Positions 52,804 through 64,000 are shown, counted from the first letter of the stretch. The stretch is 64,000 bases of DNA from Thermophilibacter provencensis (GCF_030372065.1 NZ_JAUDEA010000005.1:84778-148777); one strand, 5' to 3'. The notes: generated by a model not told the origin, from the letters alone. Program-made: numbers and translations.

Positions 52804-54129
52804 CTAGAGCCCCTCCTCGACGATTTCCCCGATGAGCTCGTAGCAGAAGGAGTCAACAAGGTCGACGGTCACGATGTCCCCGACGGCAGCCTCGCCGTAC
52901 GCGATGTGGACCGCTCCGTCGGAATCCGGGGCCTGGAACCACGCGTGGCCGATGAGCTCGGGGCCATCGTCACCCTCCTCGATGCCGTCCACGATGACGC
53001 GGACGCGCTCGCCGACGTGCGATGCCGTGGCGGCAAAGCCCAGCTGTTCGGTGAGGTCAATCAGGCGCTGGGTGCGCTCGAGCTTGACGGCCTCGTCGAC
53101 CTGGTCCGGCATGGAAGCGGCCCTCGTGCCCTCCTCCTGCGAGTAGGCAAAGACGGAGCAGTAGTCAAACTCCTCCTCGGCGATGAAGTCGTAGAGCTCC
53201 TCGGCCTCCTCGTCCGTCTCGCCGGGAAAGCCCGCCATGCCCGTGGTGCGCAGCACCATGCCGGGAATCTCGGACCTGAGGCGCGCAAAGAGCGCGTGAA
53301 GCTCCTCCGGAGAGCCAGAGCGGCCCATGGCCTTGAGAACGCGCGCCGAGCAGTGTTGGATGGGAATGTCAATGTAGGGCAGAACCTCGTCGACGTCGCG
53401 AATCGTGGAGACAAGCTCGTCGGTCATGCCCTCGGGCTGGAGGTAGAGGACCCTCACCCAGCCACCATAGGGGCGTACGACGTCTGCCACGCGCCTGAGA
53501 AGCGAGGCGAGGGTGTCCTTCTCCCCCAGGTCACAACCCCACACGCCGGTGTCCTGCCCAATGAGCACGACCTCACGCACGCCGCCCTCCATGAGGTCGC
53601 GGACCTCGGCGGCAATCTCGTCCGCGGGACGCGAGTGATAGCGACCGCGGATGTAGGGAATGGCACAGAAGGTGCAGAAGCGGTCGCACCCCTCTGAGAT
53701 CTTGACAAAGGCGCTCGCGCCCTCGACGGTGCGCAGGGGGACGGCATCCTCCTCCGGCGTGGCGGGTACGTCCACGCCAAGAACGTCGCACACAACGTTG
53801 ACGATGCCGTCCTCGTCCTCGGCGCGGACAAAGGCGGACACCTCGGGCAGCTCCTCCGCGAGGGCGTCGCCGTAGCGCGAGGGGACGCAGCCGCACATCA
53901 CGATGGGGCACTCACGCACGCCCGTGCTGCGCTCCTCGGCGAGCTGGAGGGTGGCCTCGACGGACTCCTCGGTTGCGGAGGCGAGAAACGAGCAGGTGTT
54001 GACGATGGCAACGTCTGCCTCGGACGCCTCGACGGTCTCCTCGAAGCCCGCGGCCAGCAGCAGGGCCCGCATGCGGTCCGAGTCCACCTCGTTCTTGGCG
54101 CATCCGAGCGTGACGATGAGAAACTGCAC
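52804..54129 (-). CDS. rimO: Ribosomal protein S12 methylthiotransferase
   Basis: 441 residues from GTG 54129. N-terminal cluster Cys10 (LGCAKNEVDSDRM, typical of RimO rather than MiaB), Cys46 and Cys79; radical-SAM cluster CDRFCTFC; C-terminal TRAM domain. It adds methylthio to Asp of S12 near the decoding site. The stop is directly next to the pgsA ATG. Confidence 0.95.
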   Translation of the reverse strand: MQFLIVTLGCAKNEVDSDRMRALLLAAGFEETVEASEADVAIVNTCSFLASATEESVEATLQLAEERSTGVRECPIVMCGCVPSRYGDALAEELPEVSAFVRAEDEDGIVNVVCDVLGVDVPATPEEDAVPLRTVEGASAFVKISEGCDRFCTFCAIPYIRGRYHSRPADEIAAEVRDLMEGGVREVVLIGQDTGVWGCDLGEKDTLASLLRRVADVVRPYGGWVRVLYLQPEGMTDELVSTIRDVDEVLPYIDIPIQHCSARVLKAMGRSGSPEELHALFARLRSEIPGMVLRTTGMAGFPGETDEEAEELYDFIAEEEFDYCSVFAYSQEEGTRAASMPDQVDEAVKLERTQRLIDLTEQLGFAATASHVGERVRVIVDGIEEGDDGPELIGHAWFQAPDSDGAVHIAYGEAAVGDIVTVDLVDSFCYELIGEIVEEGL

Positions 54130-54142
54130 GGGAACCCCCTCG

Positions 54143-54640
54143 CTAGCGATAGTTCACAAACTGGAGGGGCTGTCCGTAGTCCCGCTCCTTGAGAGCCGCG
54201 ATGACCGACTGGAGGACGTCCTTGGAGGCGGAGCTCACGCGGAGCTTGTCCCCCTCGACGGTGGCCTTGGCCTTGACCTTGAGGTCGCGGATGTCCTTGG
54301 AGATCTTCTTGGCGGTGTCGGCGTCGATTCCCTGGACGATGGAGCCCGTCTGGCGCACCGTCATGCCGCTTGCGCCCTGGGGGTCGGCCCAGCGGATGGC
54401 GGTGAGGTCGATGCCGCGGCGCGTGAGCTTGGTGGCGAGGACGTCGCGAACCTGGCTCGCGACAAACTCGGAGGGAGCCTCGATCTTGAAGGAGCCGTCC
54501 TTCTTGGAGAGCTCGAGGGTGGCTCCGGTTCCCTTGAGGTCGTAGCGCTGCGTGAGCTCGCGGGCGGCCTGCTGGTAGGCGTTGTCGACCTCCTGCATGT
54601 CCACCACGGAAACCACGTCAAAGCTCGATTCCTTGGCCAT
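54143..54640 (-). CDS. YajQ family protein
   Basis: 165 residues from ATG 54640 after GAGGAAGGATTG. Starts MAKESSFDVVSVVDMQEVDN with KGTGATLELSKKDGSF, as in all YajQ (DUF520) proteins. It folds as two ferredoxin-like halves; some members bind cyclic di-GMP or nucleotides, and the role in Actinobacteria is not settled. It lies between the RodZ-like gene and rimO. Confidence 0.92.
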   Translation of the reverse strand: MAKESSFDVVSVVDMQEVDNAYQQAARELTQRYDLKGTGATLELSKKDGSFKIEAPSEFVASQVRDVLATKLTRRGIDLTAIRWADPQGASGMTVRQTGSIVQGIDADTAKKISKDIRDLKVKAKATVEGDKLRVSSASKDVLQSVIAALKERDYGQPLQFVNYR

Positions 54641-54675
54641 GTCTTCAATCCTTCCTCGGGATAGGGTCACGTCTT

Positions 54676-56322
54676 TTACTGCTGGGAGTTTGTCTGCCCC
54701 GTTGCGGCGGGGTCCGCCGTGGTGCCCTCGGCGTTGGCGTCCGTCTCGGGGAGCGGCGTCCCCTCGATGGTCATGGAGCCGAGGCCGCCCGCATGGGACG
54801 AGAAGTTCAGGCGCTCGCCGTTCTCGGTCACGGTGACCGCGTCGGGGCTGTCGACCTGAATGGTGATCGAGTCGTGCACGTTGTAGGTGCCCTCCCACGG
54901 CCCGGTAACGCTCTGGGCGACCTCGCTCGAGCCGTCGCAGGTGATCTCGAGCCACGTCACCTCGCCGCGGGCAACGGAGACCTTGACGATGGTCTCCTTG
55001 ACCTCTTCCTCACCCTCACCCTCGGGGTTGTCGGCGTCCTGCTCGTCGCCGTCCGTGGTTGTGGCGTCTGGATCATCGGTTGTGTTGGGATCAGGCTCAG
55101 GCTCAGCCTGAGCGTCAGGCGACTCGTCCTCGTCGGTGGCGCTCGCCTCATCATCCGTGGCGTCTTGATCGTCGGACTCTGCCAAAGCGTCCGCATCGTC
55201 CGAGGTGTCAGCGTCCTGACCGGTCGTGCCCACGGGGACAACCTGGCCCGTCTGGGAGCCCTGGGTGCGCCCGCTCATGCACGAGCTCACCGAGAAGAGC
55301 AGGATGGCGGTGAGCACTATGGCTAGGAGCACGATGAGGGCAAAGAGCGCACGGCGGGGATCGGAGAGAAACTCCTCGACAAAGCCACCTATGCCGCCGC
55401 GCCTCGGCGGCCTGCGCCCGCCACCGGAACGAGCCTGGCGCCTCCTGACGTTGGGCCTCTCGACGTTGGCGATGTTTCGAGAGGAGCGACGGCCCGAGAG
55501 CGTGGACGCCGGGGCGTACGGGCTCGCCTTGTCGTCATAGCGGAGGTCGTCGGTGTATTCGCTCGGCCTCACGCGCCGGGTGCTCACGTCATCCCTGCGG
55601 TACAGCCGCCCGGTGCGCATCTCGCCACGGGGGTCGTCGCGCTCCGGAATGCTGGAGCGGCGCCCCTCGTTGAGGAGCCGTCCGGAGGCGTCGTCCTGAC
55701 GGTGACGTCGCGCCGTCTGGGACCTCCTTCGCGCCGTGCTCGTAGCGGAGCGTTCCGAGGTGGGCGCCGAGTTGTAGGGTCTCTCGTCGCGCGCGCTCCC
55801 GTACTCCTCCGCCGTTGAGCGATAGGATGAGCGCGTGCCGGGGGCAGCATAGCCAACCCCGGCAAGCTGGACGGACGTGCGGGGGCGCGCCGGTGCCGTG
55901 GTGGCAAAGGCGCCCATGTCACCGGCGGGACCTCCCGAGGTGGGAAGCAGCGGTCGGTACTCGACGTAGGCCTTGGGCCTCGAGCCCGCCTCGTTGGGAA
56001 GGTCGTAGCCAGAGACGCCCCTGCCCGCCTGCGTGTCCCTCGTGCGGCGCCTGAGCTCGTGCGAGGAGGTGCCGTGACGATACTGGTAGAGGTCCTCCTG
56101 GAAGAGGTCGACGATCTCTCGGGCGTTCAGGCCGAGGTAGCGCGCGTAGCTGGAGAGCATGCCCTGGGCATAGCCGCTCTGGGGCATGTGCTCGTAGTCG
56201 CCCTCCTCAAAGGCAATGAGAACGTCCTCGCGCAGGCGCAGGATCTTTGAGGCCTGCCTGACGGAAAGCCCGAGCTCGTGCCTGCGCGCCACGAGAGCCT
56301 CGCTAAAACGCGGGCGTGACAT
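54676..56322 (-). CDS. RodZ-like protein: Cro/C1 helix-turn-helix, membrane anchor and DUF4115
   Basis: 548 residues. Helix-turn-helix at about 7-60 (LGLSVRQASKILRLREDVLIAFE), a long low-complexity Arg/Ser/Asp-rich linker, one membrane segment at about 325-349, then an acidic stretch and a DUF4115 domain at about 440-520. RodZ links MreB to the wall machine. Here the linker is very long (about 250 residues) compared with usual RodZ. It lies just after ftsK in the transcript, as in many Gram-positives. Confidence 0.88.
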   Translation of the reverse strand: MSRPRFSEALVARRHELGLSVRQASKILRLREDVLIAFEEGDYEHMPQSGYAQGMLSSYARYLGLNAREIVDLFQEDLYQYRHGTSSHELRRRTRDTQAGRGVSGYDLPNEAGSRPKAYVEYRPLLPTSGGPAGDMGAFATTAPARPRTSVQLAGVGYAAPGTRSSYRSTAEEYGSARDERPYNSAPTSERSATSTARRRSQTARRHRQDDASGRLLNEGRRSSIPERDDPRGEMRTGRLYRRDDVSTRRVRPSEYTDDLRYDDKASPYAPASTLSGRRSSRNIANVERPNVRRRQARSGGGRRPPRRGGIGGFVEEFLSDPRRALFALIVLLAIVLTAILLFSVSSCMSGRTQGSQTGQVVPVGTTGQDADTSDDADALAESDDQDATDDEASATDEDESPDAQAEPEPDPNTTDDPDATTTDGDEQDADNPEGEGEEEVKETIVKVSVARGEVTWLEITCDGSSEVAQSVTGPWEGTYNVHDSITIQVDSPDAVTVTENGERLNFSSHAGGLGSMTIEGTPLPETDANAEGTTADPAATGQTNSQQ

Positions 56323-56323
56323 G

Positions 56324-58807
56324 TTACTCGACCTCCCTGTATGCGGCGTCCTGCACCTTCAGCTCCTCAAGGCCGTCCTTGTCGAGCAGGACCTCCCTCG
56401 GCCTGGAGCCGTTTGCGGGGCCCACGACGCCCTTTGCCTCGAGCATGTCCATGATACGGCCCGCACGGGCGTAGCCAACCGAGAGGGCGCGTTGAAGGCT
56501 CGAGGTGGAGCCGAGCTGGGACTCGACGACAATGCGCGCCGCCTCCCAGACGAGCGGGTCGTCGTCCTTGGCGGCACCCGGGTCTCCGCCGCCAGGCGCG
56601 GTGGGCACCACGGCCGTGAGGATGTCCTCATGGTAGTCCGCCGTGACCTGCTCACGCACGAACTTAACCGTCTGCTCAATCTCCTCATCGGAGACCCAGC
56701 AGCCCTGCGCGCGGCGGGGCTTCTTGCCACGCAGCTTGACGAGCATGTCTCCCCTACCGAGGAGCTGCTCGGCACCCTTTTGATCGAGGATGATGCGCGA
56801 GTTGATCGAGTTGTCAACGGAGAGCGCCACGCGGTTGTCGATGTTGGCGCGGATGAGGCCCGTGACAACGTCGGCGGAGGGGCGCTGCGTGGCTACGATG
56901 AGGTGAATGCCCGCGGCGCGGCCGAGCTGGGCGATGCGCACGATGGAGGACTCAACGTCCTTGCCCGCCACCATCATGAGGTCCGCGAGCTCGTCGATCA
57001 CGATGACGAAGTAGGGCATGTGCTTGGGCGGGTTCTCCATGTCCGCGTACTTGTCGCCGTCGACGTTCTTGTTGAAGGTCTTGATGTCTCGCACCTTGTA
57101 GTGCTCGAAGACCTTGAGGCGGCGCTCCATCTCGGTCACGCCCCACTGCAGGGCGCTCGCGGCCTGGCGAGGCTCCGTGACCACGGGGACGTAGAGGTGC
57201 GGGAGGCCCGCGTAGCCCGTGAACTCCACGCGCTTGGGGTCAACCATGATCAGGCGCACCTGCTCGGGCGTGGCGCGCATGAGCATGGACATGATGATGG
57301 CGTTGAGAAGGACCGACTTGCCCGAGCCCGTGGTACCGGCCACGAGCAGGTGCGGGAGGCCCGCAAGGTCCACGACGATGGGGTTGCCCTCGGAGTCGCG
57401 GCCAAAGGCGCAGTCGAGGGGGCCGCCCGTGGCGTACGGCAGAACGTCCGAGAGGAAGACGGGCTGGGGCTTCTCGTTGGGAATCTCGATGCCCACGAGC
57501 GAGGTGCCCGGGATGGGCGCGAAGATGCGCACGGACTTGGCGGCAAGCGAGAGCGCGATGTCGTCCTCGAGGTTCACGATCTTGTTGACGCGCTCGCCCT
57601 CGCCCATCGAGATCTTGAAGGTGGTGACCGAGGGGCCGGCGATCCAGCCCTCAACGCGCGAGCTCAGGCCGAACTCCTCGAGCGTGCCCTGGAGCTTTGC
57701 AGCGGTTGCGGCAAGCTCCTCCTCGTTGCCGTAGGAGCCGCTGGCGTCCGGGTTCTCGCGCAGGATGGAGAGCGGCGGGAGCTGGTAGGTCTCGTCGGCG
57801 TCACCGGGGCGCGTGATCGTGGCGGGAGCCTTGGGAGAGGACGACGCCTTCTCCGTTGTCTTCTCTCCCTTCTGGCGGCGCTTGCGAGCGCCGTCGAGAA
57901 AGGCGGGGACCCCGGCGGCGGGCTTGTCCTCGGGAGCCGCGGCTGCGGCGGGCTTCTTGCCGCGCGCGGGCGCGGGGGGCTCGATGAGGGTGGTCGGGGC
58001 CTGGTCGGGCTCCAGCAGGGTTGCGGCGGAGCGCTTGGCTCCGCGCTTGAGGACGGTGGTCTTGCGGTTTCCGATGAAGGTCGTCTCGCCGGCACCGCCC
58101 TCGTCAAAGAGGGAGGGCTGGACCGCCGGCGCATCCTCCATGTCGGAGGCCGCGTCGATGATGGCCTGCTCGCGACGCTCGCGCAGGCGCGAGCCGTGCT
58201 CCTCGGCCACCTCGCGAAGACGCGCGCGCGCCTTGGTCACGGCATCCGAGACGGAGAAGCCGCACACGATGACGCCGGCAGCGATGATGCCGACGAGCAC
58301 GACGTTGCCCACGACGGAACCTACGAGGGCGAGCAGCGCGTAGGCGATGGCTCCGCCCACGTACCCGCCGGCCTTCTCGGCAAGCGCGACCTCGAACACC
58401 ATGGTGGGCTCGGCGTCGGCTCCGGCAAGGTTGAGCGAGAGCATCGCGAGGATGGAGAGGACGATGAGCGTGAGGCCGAGGGCGATTCTCCCGGAGACGG
58501 GCTCGTCACCGTCCATGAAGAACGTCACCGCAAAGATGAGAATCGCTATGGGCACGAGGAACGCCGCCGTGCCAAACGAGAGCGCGAGGAAGTCATGGAG
58601 CGCGCTCGTCACGACCGCCGTCGAGGGAAAGAGCAGCGTCGCCATGAGCGCCACGGCAAAGACGGCGATGGCAACGCCGAGGATGTCCCCCTGGACGGTG
58701 CCAACGAGCCTCGCGGGCGCCGCGCCCTTGCGAGGCGACCCCGTTCTTGCGCGTGCCTTTGCTCCCGTGCGGCCCTTTGCTGCGTTTGAAGTGCGTTTGG
58801 CCGGCAT
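56324..58807 (-). CDS. ftsK: DNA translocase FtsK
   Basis: 827 residues. Four or five membrane segments in the first ~200 residues, a linker, then the RecA-type motor with AGTTGSGKSVLLNAII (about 485-500) and VIDELADLM. The C-terminal gamma winged helix (SLQRALSVGYARAGRIMDMLE) reads oriented DNA motifs. It clears chromosomes from the septum and helps dimer resolution. The stop is 1 bp from the RodZ-like start. Confidence 0.96.
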   Translation of the reverse strand: MPAKRTSNAAKGRTGAKARARTGSPRKGAAPARLVGTVQGDILGVAIAVFAVALMATLLFPSTAVVTSALHDFLALSFGTAAFLVPIAILIFAVTFFMDGDEPVSGRIALGLTLIVLSILAMLSLNLAGADAEPTMVFEVALAEKAGGYVGGAIAYALLALVGSVVGNVVLVGIIAAGVIVCGFSVSDAVTKARARLREVAEEHGSRLRERREQAIIDAASDMEDAPAVQPSLFDEGGAGETTFIGNRKTTVLKRGAKRSAATLLEPDQAPTTLIEPPAPARGKKPAAAAAPEDKPAAGVPAFLDGARKRRQKGEKTTEKASSSPKAPATITRPGDADETYQLPPLSILRENPDASGSYGNEEELAATAAKLQGTLEEFGLSSRVEGWIAGPSVTTFKISMGEGERVNKIVNLEDDIALSLAAKSVRIFAPIPGTSLVGIEIPNEKPQPVFLSDVLPYATGGPLDCAFGRDSEGNPIVVDLAGLPHLLVAGTTGSGKSVLLNAIIMSMLMRATPEQVRLIMVDPKRVEFTGYAGLPHLYVPVVTEPRQAASALQWGVTEMERRLKVFEHYKVRDIKTFNKNVDGDKYADMENPPKHMPYFVIVIDELADLMMVAGKDVESSIVRIAQLGRAAGIHLIVATQRPSADVVTGLIRANIDNRVALSVDNSINSRIILDQKGAEQLLGRGDMLVKLRGKKPRRAQGCWVSDEEIEQTVKFVREQVTADYHEDILTAVVPTAPGGGDPGAAKDDDPLVWEAARIVVESQLGSTSSLQRALSVGYARAGRIMDMLEAKGVVGPANGSRPREVLLDKDGLEELKVQDAAYREVE

Positions 58808-60472
58808 TTAAACCTCCATCACCACCGGAATGATCATCGGTCGCGAGTGCGTCTTGTTCCAGAGCAGGTTGGACAGGGCGTTTCTGACCCCCCTGCGGAG
58901 AATGTCGATGTTGGTCCCGTTTGAGGTCGTGATCTTCTCGACCTGAGCCCTGACGACGCCCTGGGCCTCGCCGAGCAGGAGCTCGTCGGACGAGGAAGAG
59001 AGGCCGCGGGCGGAGATCTCGACGGCGCTCACGGAGCCGCCGCGCTTGGAGAGCACCACGGTGCAGGTGACGACGCCGTCCTGGCCGAGCTTCTGGCGGT
59101 CGCGAAGAACCGTGGGGTTGGCCTCGGTGACCGTGCCGCCGTCAACGTAGACCACGCCGGACTCAACGGCGCGCCCGCGCTTGACCTTGTGCTTGACGAG
59201 CTCGAGTGAGTCGCCGTTGTCGAGGACAAAGACGTGGCTGGCGGGGACGCCCATCTGCTGGGCGAGCTCGGCGTGGGCGCGCAGGTGCTGAGCCTCGCCG
59301 TGAACGGGCATGAAGTAGCGCGGCTTGGCCATGGCGAGCATGAGCTTGAGCTCCTCCTGGCTCGCGTGGCCGGAGACGTGCACGAGGCCCTTGCTCTTGT
59401 CGTAGATCTCGCACCCGATCTTGGAGAGCGAGTTGATGATCGACTGCACGCTCTTCTCGTTGCCGGGAATGGGCGTGGCCGAGATGATCACGGTGTCCGT
59501 CTCGTGGATGGAGAGCGACTTGTGCTCGCCCGTGGCCATGCGAGCCAGCGCGGAGAGCGGCTCGCCCTGGCTGCCTGTACACAGGACGACGATCTTCTCG
59601 TCGGGGATGCGGTCGACGTCGTAGGCGTCGATGATGTTCTCCTCGTTGATGTTGAGGTAGCCAAGCTCGCGGGCGACCTTGGTGTTGGTGATCATCGAGC
59701 GGCCGGTGACCACGACCTTGCGTCCCACGGCCACGCTGGCGTCGCAGATCTGCTGCAGGCGGTGGATGTGGCTCGAGAACGCCGCCACGAAGACGCGGCC
59801 CGGGGCGTTCTTGATGACGTGGCGCAGGTCGCGGCCAACGGCGGCCTCAGAGGGCGTGAAGCCCGGGCGCGTGGCGTTGGTGGAGTCCGAGAGCAGAAGG
59901 TCAACGCCCTGGGAGCCAAACTTGTTGATGGCCTGGAAGTTGGGGCGGCGCCCGTCGATGGGCGTCTGGTCAAACTTGAAGTCTCCGGTGTGCATCACGG
60001 TGCCGGCGGGCGTCTGGATGAAGACGCCAAAGGCGGCGGGGATGGAGTGCGTCATCGAGAAGAACGTGATGGTGAAGGCGCCAAGGGTGATGGTGGAGCC
60101 GTCGGAGACCTCGCGCGTCTTGGGGTTCTTGATGCCGTGCTCGTCGAACTTGCCCTGGATAATGCCAAGGGTGAGCTTGCTCGAGTAGATGGGCACCTTG
60201 CGGGTGAGGTCCTGCAGCAGGTACGGGAGGGCGCCGGTGTGGTCCTCGTGGCCGTGGGTGATGATGATGCCGCGGAGCTTGTCCTCGTTCTCAAGAACGT
60301 AGGTGTAGTCGGGCAGGATGAGGTCGATGCCGGGCTGGCCCTCATCGGGGAACATGAGACCGGCGTCAACGAGCACCATGTCATCGCCGTACTCGAGGGC
60401 GGTCATGTTCTTGCCGATGCCGTCAAGGCCTCCGAGCGGGATGATCTTGAGCGCTATGTCCTTCTTGGGCAT
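58808..60472 (-). CDS. rnj: Ribonuclease J
   Basis: 554 residues. Metallo-beta-lactamase motif HGHEDHTG (His73, His75, Asp77, His78), beta-CASP motifs and the C-terminal domain. It is the 5'-to-3' exonuclease/endonuclease that degrades and matures RNA. A single rnj copy is seen. The ftsK ATG overlaps its stop region. The 507-bp gap to pnp holds a family-A element and the pnp terminator. Confidence 0.96.
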   Translation of the reverse strand: MPKKDIALKIIPLGGLDGIGKNMTALEYGDDMVLVDAGLMFPDEGQPGIDLILPDYTYVLENEDKLRGIIITHGHEDHTGALPYLLQDLTRKVPIYSSKLTLGIIQGKFDEHGIKNPKTREVSDGSTITLGAFTITFFSMTHSIPAAFGVFIQTPAGTVMHTGDFKFDQTPIDGRRPNFQAINKFGSQGVDLLLSDSTNATRPGFTPSEAAVGRDLRHVIKNAPGRVFVAAFSSHIHRLQQICDASVAVGRKVVVTGRSMITNTKVARELGYLNINEENIIDAYDVDRIPDEKIVVLCTGSQGEPLSALARMATGEHKSLSIHETDTVIISATPIPGNEKSVQSIINSLSKIGCEIYDKSKGLVHVSGHASQEELKLMLAMAKPRYFMPVHGEAQHLRAHAELAQQMGVPASHVFVLDNGDSLELVKHKVKRGRAVESGVVYVDGGTVTEANPTVLRDRQKLGQDGVVTCTVVLSKRGGSVSAVEISARGLSSSSDELLLGEAQGVVRAQVEKITTSNGTNIDILRRGVRNALSNLLWNKTHSRPMIIPVVMEV

Positions 60473-60645
60473 TCCTGGGTGGTTCCTTTCGTGGAGCGTT
60501 CTGGTAGATATATCAGACGGCCCTTTGGCCGTGCCAATTCACATACCCGTCTATTCTACCCGAGAAGGCCCAAGAGCTGATGGGTTCCACGATGGTTCCA
60601 CGCGCCGCCTCTCCCCTCCCCGTTCCCACCCGGTTCGTTTCCCTC

Positions 60646-60800
60646 GGTTTTGGGCAAAACATTTGATGGAAGCGGCGATTTGGCATCAAGGATTTTGCCC
60701 AATAGCCATAAGATAGTGTCATGGCGAGAAGAACGCGCAGGTCGCCGTGAGCGGCTGTCCGCCCTGCGGGTTGCAGACATAAAAGATGTTGCCCAAAACC
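60646..60800 (+). repeat. Family-A composite element, copy 2
   Basis: GGTTTTGGGCAAAACATTTG (60646-60665) and its imperfect complement (60684-60704) form a hairpin. GCGAGAAGAACGC follows at 60724, then a third arm with GATGTTGCCCAAAACC at 60785-60800. A related tail CCCAAAACTCCCTAAAACC (60852-60870) and another GCGAGAAGAGCC (60893) extend it. Confidence 0.85.
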
Positions 60801-60914
60801 GGCCGGTTCGTCTCGATTTGGCCAAGTCTTTTGGACGGCGCGGGGCAAAAACCCAAAACTCCCTAAAACCGTGCAAGCATTGGCGCTCGGTGGCGAGAAG
60901 AGCCTGCAGGCACG

Positions 60915-60947
60915 AAAAGACGCCCGTCCCATGTGGGGACGGGCGTC
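60915..60947 (-). terminator. Terminator of pnp
   Basis: On the reverse strand GACGCCCGTCCC pairs with GGGACGGGCGTC and is followed by TTTTC. It begins 32 bp after the pnp stop. Confidence 0.85.
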
Positions 60948-60979
60948 CGTCAGCTCATAGAGCGCGTCTCGGGCAGACC

Positions 60980-63208
<2,229 letters not shown>

Positions 63209-63272
63209 TTCTTTTCCCTTATCTCCGCCTGCCCCATTGCAGGCGGGCCGTCTTGGCGGACCTTTGCCGCCC

Positions 63273-63326
63273 GCCCGCGCTTCTCGCGGGCAAACCAAAG
63301 AAGGGGCGCCCGCGGGCGCCCCTTCG
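63273..63326 (-). terminator. Hairpins between rpsO and pnp (terminator or processing site)
   Basis: The GC palindrome GAAGGGGCGCC-CGCG-GGCGCCCCTTC (63300-63325) is followed on the reverse strand by TTTGG. A second stem GCCCGCG/CGCGGGC lies at 63273-63291. The first resembles a partial terminator of rpsO. Together they may act like the RNase-cleaved pnp leader of other bacteria. Confidence 0.7.
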
Positions 63327-63337
63327 AATGACCGCTA

Positions 63338-63616
63338 CTACTGGATGTTGTCGCGGATGCCGAGGCTCTTGATGAGGGTGCGGTAGTCCTCGATGTTGCG
63401 AGCCTTGATGTAGGAGAGCAGACGACGACGCTTGCCGACGAGCATCAGAAGGCCGCGGCGGGTGTGGAAGTCCTTCGGGTGCGTCTTCATGTGCTCGGTG
63501 AGGCCCTTGATGCGCTCGGTGAGGAGGGCAACCTGCACCTCAGCGGAACCGGAGTCCTTGTCGTTGGCGCCGTACTGGGCCACGAGCTCGGCCTTGCGCT
63601 CCTTGGTAACTGCCAT
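63338..63616 (-). CDS. rpsO: 30S ribosomal protein S15
   Basis: 92 residues starting MAVTKERKAELVAQYGAND, with SAEVQVALLTERI and HFHTRRGLL-like DFHTRRGLLMLVGKRRRLL. A few residues longer than the usual 89. It binds 16S rRNA helices 20-22 early in assembly. ATG follows AGAAAGGTGG. The ~95-base leader contains a hairpin AACTG/CAGTT that could serve S15 self-control, but this is only inferred. Confidence 0.97.
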   Translation of the reverse strand: MAVTKERKAELVAQYGANDKDSGSAEVQVALLTERIKGLTEHMKTHPKDFHTRRGLLMLVGKRRRLLSYIKARNIEDYRTLIKSLGIRDNIQ

Positions 63617-63705
63617 GTCAAACCACCTTTCTCAGAAATTCGCCCCGAACTGGGAGGCCGTCAGGCAGTTGGCGAGCCACCAGGTACGGGGTACGGACCT
63701 GCGGT

Positions 63706-63711
63706 AGTGTA
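63706..63711 (-). promoter_or_regulatory. Extended -10 box of rpsO
   Basis: On the reverse strand TGCTACACT gives an extended -10 (TG, one base, TACACT), 90 bases before the rpsO ATG. The -35 is not clear. Confidence 0.4.
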
Positions 63712-63815
63712 GCACATGGGGTCTGGCGGCGCGAGGTCCTTCTCGGCTTCGCGGCTTCTCCACGAGAGCGACCCTGGGCCCCCGCCGTCTTGGGCATCCC
63801 CTGCCGCTTTTCTTG

Positions 63816-63968
63816 GGTTTTGGGCAAAATGTTTGATGCGTGGGGCATACACTGGGCTTGTCACATCAAACATTTTGCCCACAACCAGCTAAAACAAGGC
63901 GAGAAGGACCTTTTGACGGGCTCGAAGGGCCTTGGGAAACGTGGCATATCAAACCTGTTGCCCAAAAC
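63816..63968 (+). repeat. Family-A composite element, copy 3
   Basis: GTTTTGGGCAAAATGTTTG (63817-63835) and its complement (63864-63886) form a hairpin. GCGAGAAGGACC follows at 63899-63910. A third arm, CATATCAAACCTGTTGCCC, begins at 63945. It is followed by CCAAAACTTCCCTAAA, matching the tail of copy 2. The gap 63617-64000 holds the rpsO promoter region and this element, with no gene visible. Confidence 0.85.
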
Positions 63969-64000
63969 TTCCCTAAAGCTCACGGAAATGCCAATCGCGC

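Noticed and set aside
56216..58789. An 857-residue forward reading frame
   Set aside because: Antisense shadow of ftsK.

Overview
The window is about 64 kb of GC-rich, gene-dense actinobacterial chromosome. Gene content and order point to class Coriobacteriia, probably family Atopobiaceae (Olsenella-like). Supporting signs are the PDZ/radical-SAM-like/DUF512 protein, RidA and an FHA regulator beside a MerR regulator, several NlpC/P60 wall hydrolases, SpoVS in a non-spore-forming type of gene set, and no MutS or MutL where Firmicutes carry them. The taxon is inferred from content, not from a marker-gene comparison.

Layout. 1-914: start of a GT51 glycosyltransferase, two tRNA genes (Ala-GGC and a CAT-anticodon tRNA), each followed by a terminator, then a short-repeat patch. 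915-11086: a surface O-acyltransferase, then a long forward cluster: VOC protein, ABC-F ATPase, small membrane protein, M50 protease, scpA, scpB, rluB-type synthase, cmk, plsC and ispH, with many start/stop overlaps. 11083-14293: two reverse-strand genes (DUF512 protein, DUF559-like protein) and an array of palindromes with a 41-bp period. 14294-23145: der, plsY, rpe, a NifS-type cysteine desulfurase, a zinc-ribbon coiled-coil protein, coaBC, nfo and a second ABC-F gene. 23142-30296: small redox, repair and hydrolase genes, a DUF3737 beta-helix protein, a secreted NlpC/P60 protein, tRNA-Pro and the serC-serA pair, separated by unusually repeat-rich intergenic DNA. 30449-38474: CDP-alcohol phosphatidyltransferase, GcvT-like protein, RidA, FHA protein (GarA-like), MerR regulator, apt, two tandem NlpC/P60 proteins and a ClC channel. 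38660-42776: trxB, dut, nrdR, a YneA-like LysM protein divergent from lexA, and a DUF1624 protein. 42747-51461, reverse strand: hflX, miaA, miaB, spoVS, a GHKL ATPase, rny, recX and recA. 51667-63616, reverse strand: cinA-type amidohydrolase, pgsA, rimO, yajQ, a RodZ-like protein, ftsK, rnj, pnp and rpsO.

How it works together. Most of the window is housekeeping: chromosome condensation and segregation (scpAB, ftsK), RNA decay (rny, rnj, pnp), tRNA and ribosome modification (miaA, miaB, rimO, rluB, der), phospholipid synthesis (plsC, plsY, two CDP-alcohol transferases), wall remodelling (GT51, three NlpC/P60, RodZ) and DNA repair (recA, recX, lexA, nfo, Ogt). LexA-type boxes lie in the promoter spacers of recA and the yneA-like gene and across the lexA promoter, giving a readable SOS circuit.

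The least explained signal is between the genes. There are several families of inverted-repeat elements: a 41-bp periodic palindrome array, a three-copy composite element, a pair of inverted 97-bp elements around tRNA-Pro, and long hairpins at 24.6-24.95 kb. A short motif, SCGAGAAGRRCC, recurs in nearly all of these regions. All coordinates, promoters and repeat arms were read by eye, with no database search.
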